Below are positions 61,401 to 64,000 of a DNA stretch of 64,000 nt, one piece after another. The notes below the pieces were generated by a model. It was not told the DNA's origin. It worked only from the letters and a program-made list of their open reading frames with translations, and did no database searches. Every line of letters begins with the position of its first letter. Position 1 is the stretch's first letter. This DNA comes from Rhabdophis nuchalis. Taxonomy: Eukaryota; Chordata; Lepidosauria; Squamata; Natricidae. The translations under genes were made by a program, and so were the position numbers. Location: NCBI GenBank assembly GCA_039707465.1, contig CM077645.1:60265850-60329849 (forward strand), given 5' to 3'.

Positions 61401-63335
61401 GGTATTTCATTTCTCTGTTATGAGCTAAAGTAATCATTACAACCATAGTTGTTCTTGCCCAATTATCCTGTCTAAAAATGTTTTAAACATGATAATAAAA
61501 GACATTGATACTTACTGACCTCAAATCGTTGCAGAACAAAGAACACATACAGTCCGTTTGTCATACCTAATTCTTTGGCCTGTAACAAAATGGATCTTGC
61601 ATCCAAAGGATTGCAGATTAAAACAATAACTGCAAAGAAATTGAAACAATTAGTTGTCTCTTATCTAAAGTTAATACAAAAGGGAATGGAAGCTTGAAGC
61701 AACCAGATATCAACTCAACAGCAATTCAAAAAGTCAAAGCAATTTATTAGTTACTATTCAATGAACAAAAAAGTAGAGATTTGATTGTGTGTATCATTAA
61801 ATAATGCAAAAGATCTTTGCAATATTAAATATAAAAGTGTTTTTAAATATGTGTCATGAAGCAGCTTGGAAGAGGAAGATGCTGAGAACAAAAGTCTGTG
61901 GTGAGCATGAAAATGGCAGAGAAAATAGACAGCAATGAATCTGACTTTTGGCAGAAGTGGAACTGAGATGGCAGGAATGAATCTGCTACTGAATGAAAGC
62001 CATCAGTATAGGGATTATAGGTCAGATATTTCTCTTTTATTCTTTTATGGGTACTTAAAATACAGCCATTATTACAAAAAAGTCTCAAGGTTTAAGTGAA
62101 TTACTGTATTATGTATATGACATGAATATCTATATCATCTATATTTATCTCTATCTATATATCTATCCTGTTCTTCTGAAAATAAGAGTTCCACAGATAA
62201 ACCCAATTGTGCTTTTGAGTGCATGCGCTAAAATAAGCCCTCCTCTGAAAATAATATCCATGAAAATATTGCAACACAGCAGCAACCATGAGGTGACCAC
62301 ACTCGCAGCCTCCTGCACCTTAAAAATAATAAGATTTTCCTGAAAATGATGCAATAAGGCGAAGTGCTTATTTCGGGAGTCAAGAGAAAATAAGACCTTG
62401 TCTTATTTTCAGGGAAACACAGTATGTCTGTTTATATTTATATTATATATATATATATATATGTCTATGCTATTCAGACATCTGAATATGTACTCTTTTA
62501 AACATTTTTAGCATTCCAGGGATACAGATATATAAAATGATACTTTGATATACCAAGTGGTTAGCTCCATTAAAATAATTGTAATTGCTCATCTAAAGAA
62601 TTAAACTTTAAATAAATAATATGACTCATTGCAATTGTGGGGTTTATTCCTTACACTCGAGGGCAAATACTTCAGGTCTTTAAACATTTCTAACTAATTC
62701 GAGAAACATCATCTACCATATGTGTTCTTTAATAGGAGTAATGTTAAGAGCCAAAATGTAAATATCTCTATGATATTTTCAGACACTTTGAAATTCTCCT
62801 TCCCAATATTAGGCATTATATAAATAATTCTGATTACAAATGGAGAAACTTAATGATGTAACACTCTCCAACTCTTTAAAAAATGATAGTCAGGAAGACT
62901 AAGTATTTTTATCTTATTTTATTCCAAAGACCTCAGGTATTTTTGTAATTTATAATAATTACATTTTATTGTCTTCTGAAACTTACTTCTGGCAACAGAT
63001 GATATATAGTTCAGTTTCTCTTCATGGAGGCTTTGATTTTTTGTGTTGTATCTCACCTTCACTGTGATGGTGATATTGAATTTGAGTTGGTTTTCTATAC
63101 TTGTCCATAATTCCTCTGTTTCGCCCCACGTAAATGCATCATATGAACTTCCAAAGAGACCAACATATTTCCACCCAAAATATTGAAGAGTTTTATACAG
63201 TACTTCTCCTATCAGGTACACTGGTGAGACAAGGTTGATGTAAGTGTCATAAAAAAGTGAATTGCTCAGCTTAGTTGTTTGGCCAACAAACCCAAACATG
63301 GGAATATTCCATTGAGAAGCAAGCAATCCTGTAAC
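27480..63335 (-). CDS. GUCY2G: Receptor guanylate cyclase 2G (GC-G), 5' end beyond the window
   Basis: Encodes a single-pass receptor that converts GTP to cGMP. Twenty minus-strand exons join in frame to 978 visible residues plus TGA; about 120 N-terminal residues (signal peptide, start of the ligand domain) are outside the window, judging by about 1100 in mouse. Numbering from the first visible codon: ANF-receptor fold v1-343, membrane segment v346-368, kinase-homology domain about v400-700, coiled-coil linker about v704-747, cyclase v748-934, short tail. The pseudokinase keeps the VAVK lysine (v456) and DFG (v569-571), but the HRD motif reads HGN. Cyclase residues are all present: Asp774 and Asp818 (metal), Glu814 and Cys886 (guanine choice), Asn893 and Arg897. 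Wording such as [16 protein letters not shown] and the place beside TECTB favour GC-G over other family members. Confidence 0.94.
27740..27940. repeat. hAT-type MITE remnant
   Basis: Ends with GGCCTGGGAGTTGGGAATCC, a decayed form of the GGTTGGGGACCCCTG terminus. It contains a short inverted repeat around CTAGTGTGTGCAACTCACAC. It lies in the last GUCY2G intron. Confidence 0.5.
28720..28811 (-). CDS. GUCY2G: GUCY2G visible exon 19 (cyclase domain end)
   Basis: 92 nt, [20 protein letters not shown] onward to GTIRIK. It forms the last strands of the cyclase fold. Phase 0 at the end, donor GTATGT. Confidence 0.94.
29842..29940 (-). CDS. GUCY2G: GUCY2G visible exon 18 (cyclase active site)
   Basis: 99 nt, v871-903. 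[19 protein letters not shown] contains the guanine-contacting Cys (v886) and the catalytic Asn (v893) and Arg (v897). It ends in phase 1. Confidence 0.96.
30509..30635. mobile_element. hAT-type MITE, 127 bp
   Basis: Right end GAGTTTGACAACCCTG and left end CAAACTTGTGGCC match the family of 1096-1231. The flanks ATATATAG / ATATAAAG are a 7/8 duplication. Confidence 0.65.
30882..31031. repeat. Degenerate AGGAC/GAATA tandem repeat and a 20-bp duplication
   Basis: 30882-30945 is an imperfect AGGAC/AGAAT pentamer array. At 30992-31031 the 20-mer TTCTAACTCATTTCATATTG occurs twice in tandem. Confidence 0.75.
31462..31636 (-). CDS. GUCY2G: GUCY2G visible exon 17 (cyclase domain)
   Basis: 175 nt, v813-870. 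[15 protein letters not shown] holds the guanine-selecting Glu (v814) and the second metal Asp (v818). It continues to VRIGIHTG and ends in phase 1. Confidence 0.96.
31785..31977 (-). CDS. GUCY2G: GUCY2G visible exon 16 (cyclase domain)
   Basis: 193 nt, v748-812, [20 protein letters not shown] onward. [11 protein letters not shown] contains the first metal-binding aspartate (v774). It ends DVYK in phase 0. Confidence 0.96.
32500..33547. mobile_element. TA-flanked MITE carrying a CTAC/CTCT satellite
   Basis: Left end TACCGTATTTTTCAGAGTAT and right end ATACTCCAAAAAATATGGTA are inverted repeats bounded by TA. The interior holds repeated CATTTTTGCGAAAAATGGGC-like blocks (32580-32920) and an about 380-bp (CTAC)/(CTCT) array at 33092-33470. 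Frames within it are low complexity. Confidence 0.7.
34879..35010 (-). CDS. GUCY2G: GUCY2G visible exon 15 (coiled-coil signalling helix)
   Basis: 132 nt, [20 protein letters not shown] onward to LLSTMLP. The heptad-like [16 protein letters not shown] is the dimerising signalling helix that couples the kinase-homology domain to the cyclase. It ends in phase 2. Confidence 0.95.
35410..35527. repeat. Inverted repeat, arms about 52 bp
   Basis: AAATATCCATTATTAAT pairs with ATTAATAATGGATATTT, and the outer GTCCAAAGATGGCTGTATA pairs with TATATAGCCATATTTGGA. It lies in the GUCY2G intron between exons 14 and 15. Confidence 0.8.
35805..35982 (-). CDS. GUCY2G: GUCY2G visible exon 14 (kinase-homology domain end)
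   Basis: 178 nt, [20 protein letters not shown] onward, with the terminal kinase-fold motif [20 protein letters not shown]. It ends in phase 2. Confidence 0.95.
37212..37262. repeat. (ACAT)n and (AT)n microsatellite
   Basis: About 10 CATA units followed by a short AT run, about 120 bp past the GUCY2G exon 13 donor. Confidence 0.9.
37381..37536 (-). CDS. GUCY2G: GUCY2G visible exon 13 (kinase-homology domain C-lobe)
   Basis: 156 nt, with [10 protein letters not shown] (the APE motif) and [17 protein letters not shown]. The donor GAAG/GTTCTC is non-consensus after GT, but the joined frame continues into EIIERIKDP of the next exon. Confidence 0.92.
37743..37825. repeat. (CTGC)n-(CTAC)n microsatellite
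   Basis: About 15 CTGC units passing into five CTAC units in the GUCY2G intron between exons 12 and 13. The apparent Cys-Leu-Pro-Ala frames are artefacts. Confidence 0.95.
38008..38176 (-). CDS. GUCY2G: GUCY2G visible exon 12 (pseudocatalytic loop)
   Basis: 169 nt, v537-592. It contains [20 protein letters not shown], where the HRD aspartate is replaced by Asn (HGN), and CDFGLW. This is the usual pattern of receptor-cyclase pseudokinases. It ends in phase 1. Confidence 0.95.
38886..38957 (-). CDS. GUCY2G: GUCY2G visible exon 11 (kinase-homology domain)
   Basis: 72 nt, v513-536, [20 protein letters not shown] onward. It is the conserved helix that precedes the catalytic-loop equivalent. Phase 0 at both ends. 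Confidence 0.95.
40393..40547. repeat. Foldback element plus (GAT)n array
   Basis: TCTAAGTATTAGTTGGGA and AAGATTAAGCAAGATTCAAA at the left mirror TTTGAATCTTGCTTAATCTT and CCCAACTAATTCTTAGA at the right; the arms are about 55 bp. A pure GAT array follows at 40506-40547. Confidence 0.85.
41178..41282 (-). CDS. GUCY2G: GUCY2G visible exon 10 (kinase-homology domain)
   Basis: 105 nt, v478-512, [18 protein letters not shown] onward to [16 protein letters not shown] and the hinge-like [11 protein letters not shown] match receptor cyclases closely. An old L1 fragment begins about 90 bp upstream in the transcript sense. Confidence 0.95.
41374..41790 (-). mobile_element. L1 LINE ORF2 fragment
   Basis: Minus-strand pieces [20 protein letters not shown] and [20 protein letters not shown] match the linker between endonuclease and RT domains of L1 ORF2. 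A stop (TGA near 41668) breaks the frame. No ends remain. Confidence 0.8.
42134..45480 (-). mobile_element. L2-clade LINE, nearly full ORF2 (copy 4)
   Basis: Minus-strand element comprising the long ORF at 42346-45453, a 3' UTR ending GGCGGTCTAGAAATAATAAA, and a (ATTTC)n tail at 42134-42160. The 5' end stops just above the ORF start, so no ORF1 is present. It sits in the intron between GUCY2G exons 9 and 10, in the same orientation as the gene. Confidence 0.92.
42346..45453 (-). CDS. L2 retrotransposon ORF2, endonuclease and reverse transcriptase (1035 aa)
   Basis: Encodes the enzyme that nicks target DNA and copies the element RNA at the nick. An Arg/Gly-rich N-terminus of about 95 residues is followed by an AP-type endonuclease (FCNARS about 103-108, AETWL 131-135, MGDFN 236-240, TDH 304-306), then the reverse transcriptase (NYRPVSNL 593-600, [13 protein letters not shown] 663-675, [10 protein letters not shown] 721-730, YADD 754-757) and the L2 C-terminus ([28 protein letters not shown]). 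The frame has no stop. Some positions depart from the other copies: TDH for [13 protein letters not shown] for QSGFRP, YADDIQ for YADDTQ. Activity is therefore doubtful. The true start is uncertain because the 5' end is truncated. Confidence 0.9.
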   Translation of the reverse strand: MTILGGTREEGGYSQVEAGEGREGQASGRRREAEGSVRRGEIQVVPTEGISIQKVVGRGRSEGRQVSSSRLGTRGRWLQTVKCLNPCRLGGQGVQSQGLRLMFCNARSVANKAPLIHDLVSEGEPDLVGIAETWLGHEGGLPLVEMCPPGYHAFHQPRALGRSGGVAVIVKEGLEPRETIVPQTTGCESLCVKWGLGRQLGLLVVYLAPRYVAAALPELLEVIATVAVETPRLIVMGDFNLPSLGESSEVAREFMASMTAMDLTQLIQGPTHEGGHTPDLIFVSGQWTSDLGIGDIVITPLSWTDHSLLRLDFPTAAPLRGEAGPELPIWFRPRHLMDPDGFQTALGPVPVPLTRAPMEDLVAAWNSATTGVLDRVAPLRPLLRRRNTLAPWFTKELGVMKRRKRCLESRWRSSRSESDRTQVRAHLRTYIVALRVAKRHHCATLIASAENRPAALFRVTRSLLQQRVREAPLQGRAEEFVTFLQEKIAQIQNELPPIHGPVGCHERDLVWEEFDSVTSEDMDRLRGRLRATTCLLDPCPSWLVLASWEVTRGWLQEVANASLSEGALPAPLKEAMVRPLLKKPSLDPATLNNYRPVSNLPFLAKVVESVVAQQFPRHLEEVDYLDPRQSSFRPGHSTETVLVALVDDLWRARDGGCSSILVLLDLSAAFDTIDHGILLHWLGGLGVGGTVLRWFSSYLSGRSQFVLTGGQRSTARPLTCGVPQGSVLSPLLFNTYMKPLGEIIRGFGVEYHLYADDIQLYISTPNHPNDAVAVMCQCLEAVRIWMGSNGLKLNPIKTEWLWFPAARFNQLTPSLAIGGEHLAPVVGARNLGVLLDARLSMEDQVTAVARRAFYQVRLVRQLRPLLDRDALRTVTHALVTSRLDYCNSLYMGLPLRCTRRLQLVQNAAARAIMGTARSTHVTPLLRELHWLPVVFRVRFKVLIIIFKALHGSGPSYLQDRILPHTSSRPIRSHREGLLWVPSTRLCQRATPRGRALSVAGPALWNDLPPDIRTTTDLRSFRLKLKTYFFRLAGLG
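45502..45788 (-). mobile_element. L2-clade LINE, 3' fragment (copy 5)
   Basis: 3' UTR and last codons of an older L2 copy with a (TTTGA)n tail at 45502-45520. It abuts the 5' end of copy 4, from which it is separated by about 25 bp of TAATG repeats. Confidence 0.8.
46116..46199 (-). CDS. GUCY2G: GUCY2G visible exon 9 (kinase-homology domain)
   Basis: 84 nt, v450-477, [11 protein letters not shown] onward to LQEIQM. VAVK holds the ATP-anchoring lysine equivalent of protein kinases. Phase 0 at both ends. Confidence 0.94.
47138..47960 (-). mobile_element. L2-clade LINE, 3' fragment (copy 6)
   Basis: Contains an open minus-strand frame of 205 codons (47330-47947) covering the L2 protein C-terminus ([20 protein letters not shown] onward to LFQQAGLS). 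5'-truncated; the 3' tail is A/T-rich. Confidence 0.9.
48103..48175 (+). mobile_element. L2-clade LINE, 3' tip (copy 7) with (ATT)n tail
   Basis: TTCGAGTCCCCTTGGGGAGA and GCGGGATATAAATTAAAA, the last about 45 bp of the L2 3' UTR, then an ATT array at 48145-48174. Confidence 0.75.
48640..49047. mobile_element. mariner-like MITE, about 408 bp
   Basis: TA-flanked ends TACAGGTAATGCTTGCTTGA and TTGAGGACTACCTATA. Internal wording (GGTCACATGACTATATTTC, CACTTAACAACAGC) is shared with 5193-5420 and 49253-49640. Confidence 0.75.
49253..49640. mobile_element. mariner-like MITE, about 388 bp
   Basis: TA-flanked ends TAGGTAGTTCTTGATTTGCA and TCAAGGACTACATGTA. Same family and same sense as 48640-49047, about 200 bp away. 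Confidence 0.75.
50129..50182. repeat. (CTGT)n-(CTAT/CTAG)n microsatellite
   Basis: Tetranucleotide array ending about 12 bp from the donor of GUCY2G exon 8 (50194). Confidence 0.9.
50194..50343 (-). CDS. GUCY2G: GUCY2G visible exon 8 (start of kinase-homology domain)
   Basis: 150 nt, v400-449, [18 protein letters not shown] onward to TTVGLYQ. It covers the Ser-rich segment ([10 protein letters not shown]) where other receptor cyclases have a degenerate glycine-rich loop and regulatory phosphoserines; their equivalence here is inferred. The acceptor tract is weak (TTTGAAAG). Confidence 0.86.
50721..51412 (-). mobile_element. L2-clade LINE, 3' fragment (copy 8) with compound tail
   Basis: The L2 C-terminus ([20 protein letters not shown] onward) and 3' UTR run from about 51412 down to 50859. 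A 138-bp compound microsatellite tail (AAT, AAC, AGCAAT, ACAATA units) occupies 50721-50858. The low-complexity Leu and Asn frames here are artefacts. Confidence 0.88.
51474..51640 (-). CDS. GUCY2G: GUCY2G visible exon 7 (transmembrane segment)
   Basis: 167 nt, v344-399. One 23-residue hydrophobic stretch (v346-368) is followed by basic residues MKIYKG and then the start of the cytoplasmic part, WRINYEDI. An L2 LINE copy ends only about 60 bp beyond its donor. Confidence 0.95.
52166..52269 (-). CDS. GUCY2G: GUCY2G visible exon 6 (juxtamembrane ectodomain)
   Basis: 104 nt, v309-343. It encodes [20 protein letters not shown] and a second cysteine just before the membrane. The two closely spaced cysteines resemble the juxtamembrane disulfide region of receptor guanylate cyclases. 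The donor is GTGAGT, phase 1. Confidence 0.93.
52923..53058 (-). CDS. GUCY2G: GUCY2G visible exon 5 (ligand-binding domain)
   Basis: 136 nt, v264-308, [20 protein letters not shown] onward. GxTGxVxIDxxGxRxxDYS is the signature second-lobe strand and turn of this receptor family. It contains an NST site and ends in phase 2. Confidence 0.95.
53627..53771 (-). CDS. GUCY2G: GUCY2G visible exon 4 (ligand-binding domain)
   Basis: 145 nt, v216-263, [20 protein letters not shown] onward to KGYNKTLLY, with an NKT glycosylation site. [15 protein letters not shown] is a conserved helix of natriuretic-type receptor cyclases. It ends in phase 1. Confidence 0.93.
54232..57186 (+). mobile_element. L2-clade LINE, long but broken (copy 9)
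   Basis: Plus-strand endonuclease and reverse-transcriptase coding region in pieces (54224-54595, 54849-55031, 55050-55721, 55785-56318, 56258-56923), separated by frameshifts and stops. One stop replaces the Trp before the SDH motif. [10 protein letters not shown] is intact. It ends in a 3' UTR and an (ATGAA)n-like tail at 57168-57186, and is 5'-truncated within the endonuclease. Confidence 0.92.
57450..58205. repeat. GC-rich inverted repeats inside the composite element
   Basis: 57450-57605 (CTGCCACCTGCAGCTCTCAG onward) is the reverse complement, with mismatches, of 58045-58205. Between them lies a second foldback at 57896-58010, whose arms carry CAGCCGATCCTCCACTG and CAGTGGAGGATCGGCTG. 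Confidence 0.75.
58260..58650. repeat. Purine-rich (GAAA)n/(GGAA)n array
   Basis: Nearly uninterrupted purines for about 390 bp, including a pure GAAA block (about 58428-58493) and a pure GGAA block (about 58600-58640). Confidence 0.95.
59490..59675 (-). CDS. GUCY2G: GUCY2G visible exon 3 (ligand-binding domain)
   Basis: 186 nt, v154-215, [14 protein letters not shown] onward to FSLQEE. It carries NNS and NYS glycosylation sites and the family pattern [12 protein letters not shown]. The donor GAG/GTTATA is weak, but protein continuity with the next exon ([14 protein letters not shown]) supports this junction. Confidence 0.88.
60420..60720 (-). mobile_element. Old L2-like LINE fragment
   Basis: Faint resemblance on minus to the L2 C-terminal coding region (GGCCCTGTGCCATTTAGAGA parallels the GCCATGGAGCGCTTTAAAGA block of young copies). 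Highly diverged. Confidence 0.35.
60940..61090 (+). mobile_element. Old L2-clade LINE fragment
   Basis: CTACTGCAATGTGTTCTACA and TGGGACTACCTTTGAAGAC match the DYCNALYMGLPL region of the L2 protein in diverged form. Confidence 0.55.
61520..61629 (-). CDS. GUCY2G: GUCY2G visible exon 2 (ligand-binding domain)
   Basis: 110 nt, v117-153, encoding [19 protein letters not shown] onward to LQRFE. The VLIC strand followed by a helix is typical of the Rossmann-like lobe of ANF receptors. The donor is GTCAGT, phase 0. Confidence 0.92.
62125..62163. repeat. (TCTA)n-like microsatellite
   Basis: Imperfect ATCTATATCTATC repeats next to the MITE at 62164-62424. Confidence 0.7.
62164..62424. mobile_element. 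MITE related to 2027-2251
   Basis: Begins TATCCTGTTCTTCTGAAAAT and ends TTTTCAGGGAAACACAGTA. The inner GCTTTTGAGTGCATGCGCTA and AATAAGCCCTCCTCTGAAAA match the first copy closely. Confidence 0.7.
62987..63335 (-). CDS. GUCY2G: GUCY2G visible exon 1 (ligand-binding domain)
   Basis: 349 nt, v1-116, starting [20 protein letters not shown] and ending SVAR. It is part of the ANF-receptor (periplasmic-binding-protein-like) fold, with NIT and NQS glycosylation sites. The frame at the acceptor is phase 0 if the first AG is used; a second AG seven bases further in cannot be excluded. The donor is GTAAGT. Confidence 0.92.
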
Positions 63336-63413
63336 CTAGTAAGAAAAATAGTAATAATTGCATTAGTTAATAGCACTTAATTATATATAATTTTGTTTAC
63401 TCTGGATATTTAT

Positions 63414-63890
63414 CTATATGAATGCGATCTTGTATTCATGCAATCTCCTGTCCTCTGGAAGGGAAGTGAGAGGCTCAAATATTGGGGAAACCAGATCTAT
63501 GAGTGTCTCTGCTGTGTCCATTGTGACCAATAAGGATTTCTTTAAATTTTCTAATTTGTATAATATATTGTCTTGTTCATTCTTTGGGAGCACACCAAAA
63601 ACATTAATGAGACCAGCTTCTGTGCTGTTAAGTATAGTTGTGATCTTGTACCAATCATTTGGACATATCTCTAACAATTTCTGGACCATGTGGTATTTTC
63701 ATCATAACGCTTTTGCACCTAGGTAAACCAGCTGAACAAAGTGAGAACATGTATGCTACTTTCCACTTATAATGCTGACATTTTTAAAATTATATCTTAA
63801 AGTTAGTACTTTTTAACATATGGTTAAATGTAACGTGTATTGCTGGTCTTTGACCGTAATAAAGATTTATTCTATTCTATTCAGTATGAA
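63414..63890. other. Unassigned segment: 91-codon minus frame and a LINE-like 3' tip
   Basis: A minus-strand frame (63414-63689) reads protein-like (LLEICPNDWYKITTILNSTE, DRRLHEYKIAFI) but has no match I can name and stops directly upstream. On plus, the segment ends GACCGTAATAAAGATTTATT and an (ATTCT)n tail, as many non-LTR elements do, so it may simply be a retroelement fragment. It lies upstream of the first visible GUCY2G exon, probably inside intron 1. Confidence 0.4.
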
Positions 63891-64000
63891 TGCATAAGAA
63901 ATGCCAACTTGATCACATTTGGATTTTACAAAGAAATTAACCAATGTTATGGAGCTGTCCGAAAGTTAAAAATTATCCAGGAGTTTTGGAAATATAACAA

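Overview
The window is vertebrate nuclear DNA, most likely from a squamate reptile and possibly a snake. It is AT-rich and intron-rich. It carries a Sauria-type tRNA SINE, many L2-clade LINE copies with short-repeat tails, CR1 and L1 fragments, hAT and mariner-like MITEs, and abundant microsatellites. There is no prokaryotic, plasmid or phage content. Species cannot be named from the sequence alone.

Layout. Positions 1-9915 are intergenic, mostly without recognisable genes, with scattered MITEs, one CR1 3' fragment and one L2 3' fragment. Positions 9916-24790 hold a complete plus-strand TECTB (beta-tectorin) gene: ten coding exons, 328 residues, in frame throughout, including a 33-nt micro-exon. 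Positions 24791-27479 are the tail-to-tail intergenic gap. Positions 27480-63335 hold twenty minus-strand coding exons of GUCY2G (receptor guanylate cyclase GC-G), 978 codons plus stop, all in frame. Only the 5' part (signal peptide and start of the ligand-binding domain) lies beyond the right edge. The two genes converge.

The proteins do unrelated jobs. TECTB is a ZP-domain, GPI-tailed protein of the tectorial membrane of the inner ear. GUCY2G is a single-pass receptor that makes cGMP, with an extracellular ANF-receptor fold, a kinase-homology domain, a coiled-coil linker and a cyclase domain. Its catalytic residues are present here, whereas human GUCY2G is a pseudogene.

Introns are crowded with mobile elements: about nine L2 copies (one with an unbroken 1035-aa endonuclease/RT frame at 42346-45453), hAT-like elements with 7/8 or 8/8 target-site duplications, and two multi-kilobase composite elements (21614-23167 and 53824-58819) containing long GC-rich foldbacks. 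I found no convincing new biological system. The most unusual structures are these composite foldback elements, and the most biologically informative item is the intact GUCY2G.
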